From RI-153 sp963752935 (GTDB lineage: Bacteria; Chloroflexota; Anaerolineae; Caldilineales; Caldilineaceae), in assembly GCA_963752935.1 (NCBI GenBank), contig CAVWAL010000001.1, positions 124,001 to 188,000 on the forward strand: a stretch of DNA of 64,000 nucleotides, read 5' to 3'. Within the stretch, counting starts at the first letter, position 1. Every line of letters starts with the position of its first letter. The notes under the pieces were generated by a model. The model saw nothing but the letters and a program-made list of their open reading frames with translations, did no database searches and had not been told where the DNA came from. Of this stretch, positions 17,947 to 27,489 are shown piece by piece. Made by a program: the position numbers and the translations under genes.

Positions 17947-18660
17947 ATGAATCCGCTAAACCTCATACTGGCGTCGGCGAGTCCACGTCGGCGCCGTTTT
18001 TTTCTGGAATCCCAGATCCCGCATCAAGTCTTTGTGGCCGACGTCGACGAAACGCCGCTTCCGCGTGAATCACCCACTGATTTGGCTCTGCGCCTTGCCG
18101 TCATGAAGTGCCGAGCCGTTGTTCCCCATCTGGGGCAGGACGCGCTGCCCGCCCTGATCATCGGCGCTGATACTGTCGTCGCCGTGGACGGCGACACCTT
18201 GGGCAAACCCGCGGACGAGGATGAAGCCATCGCTATGCTCAGCCGGCTGCGCGGCCGCACGCATCAGGTTCACAGTGCTGTAGCCCTTCATTACATGGCC
18301 CAGGACGGCGTTCAGCGCGAGCAGACGCATCTCAATACCACTGATGTCGTCATGCGCAACTACAGCGACGAGGAGATCGTGGAATACGTGGCCAGCGGCG
18401 ATCCGTTTGATAAAGCCGGCGGCTACGCCATCCAGCACCGTGGATTTGAGCCTGTGGCCGCCTTGCGCGGCTGTCCATCCGGCGTGATGGGGTTGCCTCT
18501 CGCCGATCTGAACCGTATGCTGGCCGAGTTTGCTGTGGAGATCCGTGCCGACATCGCGCCGATCTGTCGACGTCTCACCGGTGTACGCTGCTGTCAGGAA
18601 GAACCGAGGCCCCCGGTTGGGCTGCTGGGCGAGCAGATTGACAGTCCGCAGGGCGATTGA
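17947..18660 (+). CDS. maf: Maf family nucleotide pyrophosphatase
   Basis: 237 residues. LASASPRRRRFF at the N-terminus and IIGADTVVAVDG are the Maf signature motifs; YSDEEIVEYVASGDPFDKAGGYAIQ is the conserved C-terminal substrate loop. Family members hydrolyse dTTP/UTP or modified nucleotides and prevent their use; some inhibit septum formation. About 40 residues at the C-terminus (after residue 195) exceed the usual length and look unstructured. It opens a run of housekeeping genes on the plus strand and diverges from the receiver-ATPase operon across an AT-rich 162-base region that should hold both promoters. Confidence 0.9.
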   Translation: MNPLNLILASASPRRRRFFLESQIPHQVFVADVDETPLPRESPTDLALRLAVMKCRAVVPHLGQDALPALIIGADTVVAVDGDTLGKPADEDEAIAMLSRLRGRTHQVHSAVALHYMAQDGVQREQTHLNTTDVVMRNYSDEEIVEYVASGDPFDKAGGYAIQHRGFEPVAALRGCPSGVMGLPLADLNRMLAEFAVEIRADIAPICRRLTGVRCCQEEPRPPVGLLGEQIDSPQGD

Positions 18661-18726
18661 TACACTCGTTTGGTACAGGTGGGTTACCGGTTGCGCAGAC
18701 GTTGCTGAGAGTGGAGGAGTCCAGGT

Positions 18727-19758
18727 TTGCCTCGCTACATTCCTGATTACGATGACTATGATGAAGCCTACGCCGAAGATTATTTCGAGACGCGTGGACG
18801 CACCAAACCAAAACCCAAGAAACAGTCATCCGATCTGATTGCCGGAGTTGTGATCCGCTCTTTAGGGCATCACTACGAGGTGGAGACGGAGGACGGGGTG
18901 CGTCTGTGCCGGGTGCGCGGACGCTTGCTGCAAGAACGCGGCAAGGATACGTTGATCGCAGTGGGCGACCGTGTGATGGTGATGCCTGAAGGTAACCGCA
19001 AAGGGCTCATCGATCTGGTAGGCGAACGCGAATCGGTGCTCAGCCGCCGCCGACCCGGTACAAATCAGATCGTCGAAGATGTGATCCTGGCCAACCCCGA
19101 TCAGGTGCTGATCGTCTTTTCTGTGACTCAACCAGAGCCTCACCTGCGCATGTTGGATCGTTTTCTGGTCGTGGCCGAGGCCAACGAACTGCCCGCCATC
19201 ATCTGTGTCAACAAAGTGGATATCACCGGCGTTGACGAGGCGAAGGCAAAATTCGCCCTATACGCCGAGTTAGGCTATCCGCTGATCTTTGCCAGCGCCC
19301 AAAACGGTGATGGGATCGATGAACTCCACCAACTGCTCGAAGACAAACTGACGGTTGTGGCCGGCCCTAGCGGCGTGGGCAAGAGTACGCTGATCAACGC
19401 CATCCACCCCGATCTCAATCTGCGCGTCGGGGAATTGCGCGAATTTGAAGGCAAGGGACGGCATACCACGCGCAGCGCTCAGTTGTTCCACCTGCCCTTC
19501 GGCACAGATACGTATATCGCCGATACGCCCGGTATTCGCGAGTTGGGTCTCTATGAAATTGACCCCGCCAGCCTTGGCTTCTTTTTCGTTGACATTCAGC
19601 CCTATGTCAACGATTGTCGTTTCCCAAACTGCACCCATACCCACGAACCTGGCTGTGCTGTGCTGGCAGCCGTTCAGGCAGGGAAGATCGCCCCTGAACG
19701 ATACGACAGTTATCTGCGCATCCTGCAAGGGGAAGACCTGCAAGAAGAGGAATGGTAG
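18727..19758 (+). CDS. rsgA: Ribosome small subunit-dependent GTPase A
   Basis: 343 residues, circularly permuted GTPase that tests late 30S subunits. An acidic, Lys-rich N-terminus leads to an OB fold, then the GTPase motifs in permuted order: NKVD (G4), SAQNGDG (G5), GPSGVGKST (G1) and DTPGIREL (G3). The C-terminal zinc site is CRFPNC-TH-EPGC. The start is TTG with GGAGG about ten bases upstream. The pcrA gene starts directly after its stop codon, so the two are co-transcribed. Confidence 0.93.
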   Translation: MPRYIPDYDDYDEAYAEDYFETRGRTKPKPKKQSSDLIAGVVIRSLGHHYEVETEDGVRLCRVRGRLLQERGKDTLIAVGDRVMVMPEGNRKGLIDLVGERESVLSRRRPGTNQIVEDVILANPDQVLIVFSVTQPEPHLRMLDRFLVVAEANELPAIICVNKVDITGVDEAKAKFALYAELGYPLIFASAQNGDGIDELHQLLEDKLTVVAGPSGVGKSTLINAIHPDLNLRVGELREFEGKGRHTTRSAQLFHLPFGTDTYIADTPGIRELGLYEIDPASLGFFFVDIQPYVNDCRFPNCTHTHEPGCAVLAAVQAGKIAPERYDSYLRILQGEDLQEEEW

Positions 19759-22164
19759 ATGTCTCGACTTTTGCAAGGACTCAACCCGCAACAACGTCAG
19801 GCCGTGGAAAGCACCGAAGGACCGGTATTGGTCCTGGCCGGCCCTGGCTCCGGGAAAACACGCGTACTGACCCGGCGCATCGCCTATTTGATCGACGAAA
19901 AGGGTGTCGGCCCCTGGAACATTCTGGCCGTGACCTTCACCAATAAGGCCGCCCGCGAAATGGAGCAGCGTGTCGTCGACCTGATCGGTGACAACTTCCC
20001 GCAACCGCTGCCCGGCCAACGGCAGCGACTGGCGGGGCTGTCGATTGGCACCTTCCACAGCACTTGCGCTCGTTTGCTGCGCATTGAACACGAAGCGATT
20101 GGCTATGAGCGCAACTGGTTGATCTACGACAGCGCCGACCAGTTGTCCCTGATCCGCAATCTCTTGCGAGAACTGAATCTCGACGAAAAGCGCTTTAGCC
20201 CCCAGGCCATTCAAGCCCGGATCAGCAACTTCAAAAATGAGCTGCTCATTCCCGAAAAAGTGAAGACGCAAGTCTACTTTGACGAGATCGCCGGCCGCGT
20301 TTACCGCAGTTACCAGGAATCGTTGCACAACAACAACGCCATGGATTTCGACGATCTGCTCATGCAGGTGGTGTTGCTCTTGCGCCGTGACCGCGAGATC
20401 CTGGCCAAGTATCAGCGCAAATGGCAGTACGTGCTCGTGGATGAGTTTCAGGATACCAATACAGCACAGTATGAACTGGTCAAACTGCTGACCGGCGCAC
20501 CCGAGGGCAAGCGCAACCTCTTCGGCGTCGGCGACGAGGATCAATCGATCTATCGTTTCCGCGGGGCCGACTATCGCAACGTGCTGCAATTTCGCCGCGA
20601 TTTTCCCGACGCCCGCATCGTCCTGCTGGAACAGAACTATCGCAGCACACAGCATATCCTCGACGCCGCCAATGCGGTGATCTCTAAAAATGAAAATCGT
20701 ACGCCCAAATCGCTGCGTACCGATAACGGCGCCGGGATCAAAGTAACCGTTCACGAAGCGTACAATGAGGTGGAAGAAGCCAGTTACATCCTGGACGAGA
20801 TCGAACGCATCATGGCAGGCGGCGGGCATGGGCTAAGCGACTTCGCCGTCATGTATCGCACCAACGCCCAGAGCCGGGCACTGGAAGAAGCCTTCGTCAT
20901 GCGGCACATTCGCTACCGGCTGGTGGGCGGCACCCGTTTCTACGAACGCAAAGAGATCAAAGACGCCCTCGCCTATTTGCGTCTGGTCCACAACCCGGCC
21001 GACTCGGTGGCGATGGACCGCATTATCAACGAGCCGCCGCGCGGGATTGGCCCCAAGACCTACGCCGCCCTCAAAGAGTGGGCCGTGTCCCTGGGGATAA
21101 GCGAGTTCGATGCGCTGCGCCTCCTTCATCACGGCCCAGAGGCGATCGCCCGCGAGTTGCCGGTTGATGTTCCGCACGCCGGTGGACTGGATTCACGCGC
21201 GCGTAATGCATTGGTCAGTTTTGCCGAGATGCTCGAATCATGGGTGACAATGGCGCGCCGCCAGCATTACGAAAGCGTGGCAACGCTCCTCGATCACATT
21301 CTGCAGGATGCCGGCTATATTGACCGTGTGCGCAATGGCACCGAAGAGGGTGAGGATCGTTTTGCCAACGTGCAAGAGCTGCGTAGTGTCGCCAATCAAT
21401 ACGTCCCTGGCATGTTGACGCTAGAACCCGGCCAGGAGCCACTGTCGCTCTTTTTGCAAGAGGTCAGCCTGGTGAGCGCACAAGATGATCTGGACGATAG
21501 CCTGGATGCCATCACCTTGATGACGCTCCACGCCGCCAAGGGGCTGGAATTCTCGGTGGTCTTCATCGTCGGTCTGGAGGAGGGGATTCTGCCCCACGCC
21601 CGCAGTGTGAGCAGCGAAGACGCCGAAGACATGGCCGAAGAACGCCGCCTCTGCTATGTGGGCATCACCCGCGCCAAGCGGCGGCTTTATCTGCTCCACG
21701 CCTACCGCCGCAGCCTGTGGGGTAGCACCGAAGAGCAGGAGCCAAGCCGTTTTCTGGCCGACGTCCCCACCGAACTGCTGCAAGGCATGGTGGATCGACA
21801 GAGCCGCCGCCAGACAGCCTATCAGCGCGCCACAAGTTGGAACTCGGACAATCTGATGGATTGGAGCGACAAGCCGCGCAGCCGTCCTGCTACGACAGGA
21901 ACATACTGGTCGCCCACCGGCCCAACCTCAGGCGTAGGGGGGCCCGCCAACGCCAGGCCGGCCATTCAGCGCCCTAAGCCGTCTGCCAAACCAACGGCCG
22001 AAACCGAGTTCAAACGCCGCCAAAGCGTGGAACATCCCAAGTTTGGTGTCGGTACCGTGATCGACAGCATCTTCATCGGCCGCGAAGAAGAAGTGACGGT
22101 CGCCTTCCCCGGTATCGGCATCAAGAAATTCGCCGCCTCGCTGGCAAATCTAAAGAAGCTGTAG
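19759..22164 (+). CDS. pcrA: UvrD/PcrA-type 3'-5' DNA helicase
   Basis: 801 residues, superfamily 1A helicase. Motif I is AGPGSGKTR, motif II DEFQDTN, motif III GDEDQSIYRFRGAD, motif IV QNYRST, motif V TLMTLHAAKGLEF and motif VI VGITRAKRRL. The C-terminal tail (about 720-801) includes the PcrA-type Tudor-like segment VEHPKFGVGTVI, which in PcrA binds RNA polymerase. It takes part in repair, rolling-circle replication and removal of stalled polymerase. The ATG touches the rsgA stop. Confidence 0.95.
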   Translation: MSRLLQGLNPQQRQAVESTEGPVLVLAGPGSGKTRVLTRRIAYLIDEKGVGPWNILAVTFTNKAAREMEQRVVDLIGDNFPQPLPGQRQRLAGLSIGTFHSTCARLLRIEHEAIGYERNWLIYDSADQLSLIRNLLRELNLDEKRFSPQAIQARISNFKNELLIPEKVKTQVYFDEIAGRVYRSYQESLHNNNAMDFDDLLMQVVLLLRRDREILAKYQRKWQYVLVDEFQDTNTAQYELVKLLTGAPEGKRNLFGVGDEDQSIYRFRGADYRNVLQFRRDFPDARIVLLEQNYRSTQHILDAANAVISKNENRTPKSLRTDNGAGIKVTVHEAYNEVEEASYILDEIERIMAGGGHGLSDFAVMYRTNAQSRALEEAFVMRHIRYRLVGGTRFYERKEIKDALAYLRLVHNPADSVAMDRIINEPPRGIGPKTYAALKEWAVSLGISEFDALRLLHHGPEAIARELPVDVPHAGGLDSRARNALVSFAEMLESWVTMARRQHYESVATLLDHILQDAGYIDRVRNGTEEGEDRFANVQELRSVANQYVPGMLTLEPGQEPLSLFLQEVSLVSAQDDLDDSLDAITLMTLHAAKGLEFSVVFIVGLEEGILPHARSVSSEDAEDMAEERRLCYVGITRAKRRLYLLHAYRRSLWGSTEEQEPSRFLADVPTELLQGMVDRQSRRQTAYQRATSWNSDNLMDWSDKPRSRPATTGTYWSPTGPTSGVGGPANARPAIQRPKPSAKPTAETEFKRRQSVEHPKFGVGTVIDSIFIGREEEVTVAFPGIGIKKFAASLANLKKL

Positions 22165-22216
22165 CCGTCAACTTCGTTTTCACCGATTCCATCGAACTCG
22201 TGAGACAACCATTCGC

Positions 22217-24568
22217 ATGACGCATCCTGATTCGTATCAATCGCCTCCCTGGGGAACGACTACCAAAGCCATCGTGGCCGTGGTGGCACTGCTGCTGGTC
22301 GTGCTGCTGATCTGGCGCTTCAGCAGCCTTTTACCGCCGTTGATCATCGCGGCGTTGCTGGCCTACGTGCTCAACCCCGTCATCACCTGGATCGATGAGC
22401 GCACGCCGCTCTCCCGTTCGCAGACTGTACTAGCCGTCTACCTGGTGCTGGCGCTCTTCGTTCTCTCCACCGGGGCGGTGGTCGGCATCGTCGCCGTGGA
22501 TCAGGTCGTCGTGCTGTCCGATGCGATTCCACGCTGGACGGCGCAGGCCGTCACCCTCGTCCCGCAACTGCCCACGCTCATACCCGCTCAGTTAAACATC
22601 CTGGGTTATATAATCGATCTGTCCAGCTTGCAGGCGGCGGTGCAGAGCCAATTCGATCTCGTTCTCAACCCGGCGCAGATCGATTGGGGAGCGATTGGCA
22701 CCCAGGTTGTCAGCGTGATCCAACCGATCTTCAGCCTAAGCGGATCGTGGGCGGCCAACTTGCTGACGGCGACGGTCAGTGCATTGGGGGTGCTGTTGCT
22801 GATCTTCGTGATCTCGATCTACATTGCCGTGGATGCACCCCGCTTCGGCCAGGGCATTGGCAACTTTGCGCAACAGCCGGGCTACCGTGTCGATGCTGAA
22901 CTGCTGTTGAGCCACATTAGCCGCGTCTGGGCTGCCTACTTTCGTGGACAGGTTGTGCTGGGGGTGATCATTTTCGTGGTGGTCAGTGTGACGCTGGGGC
23001 TGCTCGGTGTCAACACGGCATTGGGATTGGGGGTGCTTTCCGGTGTGATGGAGTTCTTGCCCATCATCGGCCCTGTGATTGGCGCCGGTGCTGCCGTCCT
23101 CGTTGCCCTCTTTCAACAGGATATCCCCTGGGGATTGGCGACCTGGCAGTATGTTGTCATCATCATGGCGGCAATGTTTCTGATTCAGCAGATCGAAAAC
23201 AACATCCTTGTGCCGCGCATCGTCGGCGACGCCCTCGATCTGCATCCACTGTTGGTGATGGTCAGTGTGCTCATGGGGGGGACGCTGGCGGGCCTGCTAG
23301 GGGCGATCCTGGCGGCGCCGGTGGTGGCCTCGGCCAAAATCCTCGGCGGCTATGCCTGGCGCAAGATGCTCGATCTGCCGCCTTTCCCGCCGCAGGAAGT
23401 GACCCTGTCGTCGCCTGCCACCATGCACGGGGTGCCCTCGCGCATTCACACCGTCTGGACTCGTGTGACGGCTTCGCTTGCACCGTTGTTGCCTGATTTC
23501 CCCTTACGGCGTGCTGCTCCGCAACTTGCTCAAGGGCAAGTGCCTACACAGGAAGGATCGGCCATGAACGACCAAATTTATCCCGTTCAGTTTGCGCCCG
23601 TCTTTAAAGACTACCCGTGGGGGGGGCGACACTTGCAGACCGTGCTGGGGCGCTCGATCCCCGCCGGCATTGTGGCGGAAAGCTGGGAGATCTCGGCGCA
23701 CCCCAACGGGCAGACCAAGGTGATCAACGGACCGTGGACCGGAGCCACGCTGACCGAAGTGCAGCAAGCCCTGGGCGTCGCCCTGGTGGGCACGCGCAAC
23801 CGGCGCGCCCTCGAATTGGGCAAGTTCCCGCTACTGATCAAACTGCTCGACGCCAACCAATGGCTGTCGGTTCAGGTCCACCCCGATGACGAGTACGCCC
23901 TGGCAAACGTCGGCGAGTATGGCAAAACCGAGATGTGGGTCGTGCTCCATGCGGAACTGGATGCAGAGCTGATCTACGGCCTCAAATCGGGGATCGACCG
24001 CGCCGCCTTTGCCCAGGCCATCGCCGAAGGACATGTCCCAGATGTCCTGCACCGTGTCTCCGTCCAGGCCGGCGATGTCGTCTTCGTCCCTGCAGGCACG
24101 GTTCACGCCCTGGGGCCAGGCATCATCGTTGCCGAGATTCAGCAGAACAGCGATACCACATACCGCATCTACGACTGGGGGCGCCTGGGCAACGACGGCA
24201 AACCGCGTCCGCTGCACGTAGAAGAGGCGCTGGCCGTCATTGACTGGACCCAGATCGAACCCAGCCTGATCAAGCCGCCCATCGACACCAACCGTGCACA
24301 AAATGAACTCATTGCCCAGTCTGCTTACTTTCGTACAGAGCGCCTATCGCTTGCCGCTGATGCCGTTTACACCGGCCTGTGTGACGGCTCAACGTTTGAG
24401 ATCTGGGGCATACTGGCCGGTGCCGCCTGCATCACGTGGGCAGGGGGGCAGCTTGATATCAACGCTATCGGGTGGACACTCCTCCCTGCTGCGCTGGGCG
24501 ATTTTGTCGTGAAGACGTCCGAACCCGCCACCTTGTTACGCATCACCACGCCCGGCAGTTCTGCCTGA
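22217..24568 (+). CDS. Fusion: AI-2E/PerM-type membrane transporter plus class I mannose-6-phosphate isomerase
   Basis: 783 residues in one uninterrupted frame. Residues 1-about 390 are an AI-2E family (PerM/YhhT-type) membrane protein with about eight hydrophobic segments and the signature GVMEFLPIIGPVIG. Residues 450-783 are a complete small type I mannose-6-phosphate isomerase, with zinc-site motifs WLSVQVHPDD, GKTEMW and VPAGTVHALGPG. A Met at 23564 opens the second part and has AGGAAGGA six bases upstream, so it may also be made separately. A lost stop codon between two genes, or a true fusion, are both possible. The isomerase links fructose-6-P and mannose-6-P, feeding mannose into glycolysis or GDP-mannose synthesis. 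Confidence 0.88.
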   Translation: MTHPDSYQSPPWGTTTKAIVAVVALLLVVLLIWRFSSLLPPLIIAALLAYVLNPVITWIDERTPLSRSQTVLAVYLVLALFVLSTGAVVGIVAVDQVVVLSDAIPRWTAQAVTLVPQLPTLIPAQLNILGYIIDLSSLQAAVQSQFDLVLNPAQIDWGAIGTQVVSVIQPIFSLSGSWAANLLTATVSALGVLLLIFVISIYIAVDAPRFGQGIGNFAQQPGYRVDAELLLSHISRVWAAYFRGQVVLGVIIFVVVSVTLGLLGVNTALGLGVLSGVMEFLPIIGPVIGAGAAVLVALFQQDIPWGLATWQYVVIIMAAMFLIQQIENNILVPRIVGDALDLHPLLVMVSVLMGGTLAGLLGAILAAPVVASAKILGGYAWRKMLDLPPFPPQEVTLSSPATMHGVPSRIHTVWTRVTASLAPLLPDFPLRRAAPQLAQGQVPTQEGSAMNDQIYPVQFAPVFKDYPWGGRHLQTVLGRSIPAGIVAESWEISAHPNGQTKVINGPWTGATLTEVQQALGVALVGTRNRRALELGKFPLLIKLLDANQWLSVQVHPDDEYALANVGEYGKTEMWVVLHAELDAELIYGLKSGIDRAAFAQAIAEGHVPDVLHRVSVQAGDVVFVPAGTVHALGPGIIVAEIQQNSDTTYRIYDWGRLGNDGKPRPLHVEEALAVIDWTQIEPSLIKPPIDTNRAQNELIAQSAYFRTERLSLAADAVYTGLCDGSTFEIWGILAGAACITWAGGQLDINAIGWTLLPAALGDFVVKTSEPATLLRITTPGSSA

Positions 24569-24654
24569 GCCGGCTTTGCGTGGGCCACTTCTACGTGGGT
24601 CAGCTCTGCGTAAACAGTCTTTATTGGATGTCTGACTACTGTTCCATCGAGCAA

Positions 24655-24720
24655 TCTCCCTGAGAATGAAATCTGTTCACATCGAGATGTTTAACATCAA
24701 AATAGTCTGTATCAGGGAGA
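24655..24720 (+). promoter_or_regulatory. Leader of the nitroreductase gene: SD-pairing arms and a small palindrome
   Basis: TCTCCCTGA (24655-24663) can pair with TCAGGGAGA (24712-24720), which contains the ribosome-binding site of the nitroreductase gene. Between them lies GATGTTTAACATC (24686-24698), a 13-base palindrome of the size bound by MarR- or HxlR-type repressors. Both roles are inferred from symmetry and position. Confidence 0.3.
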
Positions 24721-24726
24721 AGTTTT

Positions 24727-25371
24727 ATGAGCGTTGTACAGAACGAATCTGCATTGGCGTTGGAAAAGCATGCAGCCGGCGACTATCCTTTGCATGAGAT
24801 CGTACGCAGCCGCTGGAGCCCGCGTGCCTTTTCGTCACGTCCTGTCCCTATGGACAAGATCGGATCGCTGTTGGAAGCGGCGCGCTGGTCGGCGTCCGCA
24901 TCCAATGGCCAGCCGTGGCGCTTCATCGTCGTCACCAACCAACAACCTGATCTCCACGCACGTTTCGTGGATGTGTTGATGGAAGGCAACCAGAAATGGG
25001 CGAAGAATGCACCGGTGCTCATCCTGGGCATCGTCAAGCGCACCTCAGAACGCAATGGTAAGCCGAACGCGTACGCCTGGTATGATCTCGGGCAGTCCGT
25101 CTCCTCGCTGTCACTTCAGGCCACCGCCGACGGATTGCACCTACACCAGATGGGTGGCTTTCACAAGGATCAAGCGCGAGAAGCCTTCGCCATCCCCGAC
25201 GACTACGAGCCGGTTGTGGCGATTGCCCTGGGCTATATGGGTTCCGTCGATGAACTGGCCGAAGACCTCCAGGAGCGTGAAACGATGCCGCGTACGCGCA
25301 AGCCGTTGGACGAACTCGTCTTTGGCGGCGATTGGGGAACCCCGCTGGCAGGGATTACAAACCTCGAGTAA
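24727..25371 (+). CDS. Nitroreductase family protein
   Basis: 214 residues, FMN-dependent NAD(P)H oxidoreductase family. The N-terminal IVRSRWSPRAFSSRP and the ARWSASASNGQPWRF stretch form the FMN-binding site; GGFHKDQAREAF and ALGYMG are also typical. It is probably a soluble homodimer that reduces quinones, nitro-compounds or enones. GGGAGAAG precedes the ATG, and that sequence can be sequestered by an upstream arm. It stands alone between the isomerase fusion and the hydantoinase. Confidence 0.9.
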   Translation: MSVVQNESALALEKHAAGDYPLHEIVRSRWSPRAFSSRPVPMDKIGSLLEAARWSASASNGQPWRFIVVTNQQPDLHARFVDVLMEGNQKWAKNAPVLILGIVKRTSERNGKPNAYAWYDLGQSVSSLSLQATADGLHLHQMGGFHKDQAREAFAIPDDYEPVVAIALGYMGSVDELAEDLQERETMPRTRKPLDELVFGGDWGTPLAGITNLE

Positions 25372-25483
25372 CTGTTTGGTTGCCGGTGCGATGCATTGAC
25401 CAACTCATGGGCGAGTGGCTGAAGTCGGCCCGGCCACTGCGTCGTTCCGAAGTAGGCACAACCTCGATTCGTCAGGAGCGACC

Positions 25484-26842
25484 GTGTACGATTGCGTGAT
25501 TGAGAATGGCTTATTGGTGACGCCGGCCGGTGTCGTGGCCGCCGATCTGGCGATTGCAGGTGAACAGATCGCCGCGATCGGTTTCCAACTCGATGGGAAA
25601 CGCCGGATCGACGCCGAAGGGTGCTATGTCATCCCCGGCGCCGTCGATCCCCACGTCCACTTGCAGATGCAGTTGGGCGAACTGACCAGTAGTGACAGCT
25701 TTGCCGATGGCACGATCGCAGCCGCATGTGGTGGCGTAACCACTGTGATCGACTTCGCCGATCCTCAGCCCGGGCAGTCGATGATCGACGCCTTGCGGCA
25801 CAGACGCAGCGAGGCCGATGGACAGGTTGCCATCGACTATGCCTTGCACATGACCGTGCCCACCTGGCATGCTGCCCACGAAGAGCCGCTGGCCGAGATT
25901 GATGATGTTCTGGCCGCGGGGTGCCTCTCCTTCAAGCTGTATCAGGCTTATCAGCGCATGGAACTCGATGACGTGTTGCTCTATCGGGTGATGCAGCGGG
26001 TGGCCGCCGCCGGTGGCCGGGTCGTGCTGCACAGCGAAACCGGGCCACTTCTGGAAGAACTGCGCCGTCAGGCATTGGCCGAAGGCCATAGCGCCGCCAT
26101 CTGGCACGAACGCACCCGCCCTGCCCGCCTGGAAGCGACGGCGATCCACCGTGCGGCTGAGATTGCCTACCAGGCCGAATGTCCGCTTTATATTTTCCAC
26201 GTGGGTTGCGCTGAAAGCGTGGCCGCCATCGTCGCTGCCCGTCTGCGCGGCGTGGACATTGTGGGTGAAAGCTGTCCGCACTACCTGATTCTTAGCGCCG
26301 ACCATCAACTGGACAGCCCCAACGGCAACCTCTTCATCTGTGCGCCGCCGCTGCGTTCTCACGAAGACCAGGACGCGCTGTGGATGGCGCTGGCCGATGA
26401 CGATCTCCAGGTGGTCAGCACCGATCACTGTCCCTGGCCGCCGGCAGAGAAGATGGGTGCTGCCAACTTTGCCGTCGTCCCCGGTGGCGTGCCCGGCATC
26501 GAAGCGCGGTTGTCGCTGATCCATCATTTCGGCGTCAACCGAGAATTGCTCGATCTCACGCGATGGGTAGAACTCTGCTGCGCCAATCCGGCGCGCTTGA
26601 TGGGGCTGGATCACAAAGGCGCCTTGCTCCCCGGCTACGATGCCGACGTCGTGATCTTCGATCCCAGCCGCCATAAGAGCCTGAGCGCGCACACTCTGCA
26701 CGAAACCGCGGGATGGACACCGTATGAGGGGATGAATGTGCAGGGCTGGCCGCGCACCGTTCTCTCGCGGGGTCGGGTCATCGTGGAGAACGAAACGTTT
26801 GTCGGGCGGCCTGGGCAGGGAGTTTTTGTGCACCGCCAATGA
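25484..26842 (+). CDS. Dihydropyrimidinase / hydantoinase family amidohydrolase
   Basis: 452 residues from GTG at 25484, chosen because AGGAG stands about six bases upstream and the protein then starts at the family's normal N-terminus (YDCVIENGLLVTP); a GTG at 25415 would add 23 unlikely residues. Binuclear zinc motifs are DPHVHLQMQ, the carboxylated lysine region SFKLYQAYQRM, LHSETG, IFHVG and STDHCPW. The enzyme should open cyclic amides such as dihydrouracil or hydantoins. The AlkA-type gene overlaps its stop by four bases. Confidence 0.9.
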   Translation: MYDCVIENGLLVTPAGVVAADLAIAGEQIAAIGFQLDGKRRIDAEGCYVIPGAVDPHVHLQMQLGELTSSDSFADGTIAAACGGVTTVIDFADPQPGQSMIDALRHRRSEADGQVAIDYALHMTVPTWHAAHEEPLAEIDDVLAAGCLSFKLYQAYQRMELDDVLLYRVMQRVAAAGGRVVLHSETGPLLEELRRQALAEGHSAAIWHERTRPARLEATAIHRAAEIAYQAECPLYIFHVGCAESVAAIVAARLRGVDIVGESCPHYLILSADHQLDSPNGNLFICAPPLRSHEDQDALWMALADDDLQVVSTDHCPWPPAEKMGAANFAVVPGGVPGIEARLSLIHHFGVNRELLDLTRWVELCCANPARLMGLDHKGALLPGYDADVVIFDPSRHKSLSAHTLHETAGWTPYEGMNVQGWPRTVLSRGRVIVENETFVGRPGQGVFVHRQ

Positions 26843-27489
26843 TATCGATCCACCAACTTGACAGCCAAACGTTCCCCAACGCGCTCAGCCTCCTCGCCGC
26901 ACAGGACGCCGACCTGGCCGCCCTGATCGAGCGCTGGGGCGTGCCGCCGCTCTGGCAGCGTGCCCCAGGCTTCTCTACCTTGCTGCGCATCATCCTCGAA
27001 CAGCAAGTCTCGCTGGCGTCGGCCCGAGCCACCTTTGATCGTCTTCAGGCAGCCACCGATAGGCTAACCGTCGACACCTTCCGGGCTTTAGACGACGAAA
27101 CGCTGCGCACGATTGGCTTCAGCCGCCAGAAGGTGCGCTATGGGCGGGCCCTGGCCGCCGCCATCATAGAGGGTCGGCTCGACCTGGCCGCTCTCCACAC
27201 CCTGCCCGACGAGGATGTGCGCAGGGCCTTGACCGCCATCCCCGGCATCGGCGTCTGGACGGCGGAGATTTACTTGCTTACCGTGTTGAAACGAGCGGAT
27301 GCCTGGCCTGCCAGCGATCTGGGCGTCATCGTCGCCATCCAGCAGATCAAGGGTCTACGGCAAAAGCCCACCCCAGTTGAGGCCGAGGCGCTGGCCGAAG
27401 CGTGGCGTCCGTGGCGTGGCGCCGCGACCTTTCTGCTCTGGTATCACTACCTGCGCGGTGAGCTGCCGGCGGATCTGGGGGAAGAATAA
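26839..27489 (+). CDS. AlkA-type DNA-3-methyladenine glycosylase II
   Basis: 216 residues of the HhH-GPD superfamily. LTAIPGIGVWTAEIYLL is the helix-hairpin-helix with the Gly/Pro-rich loop and WPASDLGV holds the catalytic aspartate. It lacks the N-terminal AlkA domain of the E. coli enzyme, as shorter bacterial forms do. It removes alkylated bases from DNA. The ATG overlaps the hydantoinase stop (ATGA), which implies translational coupling even though the functions look unrelated. Confidence 0.9.
   Translation: MISIHQLDSQTFPNALSLLAAQDADLAALIERWGVPPLWQRAPGFSTLLRIILEQQVSLASARATFDRLQAATDRLTVDTFRALDDETLRTIGFSRQKVRYGRALAAAIIEGRLDLAALHTLPDEDVRRALTAIPGIGVWTAEIYLLTVLKRADAWPASDLGVIVAIQQIKGLRQKPTPVEAEALAEAWRPWRGAATFLLWYHYLRGELPADLGEE

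Noticed and set aside
19270..20829. Long open frame antisense to rsgA/pcrA
   Set aside because: It mirrors two well-recognised genes on the plus strand, has no family likeness and reflects the high GC content.
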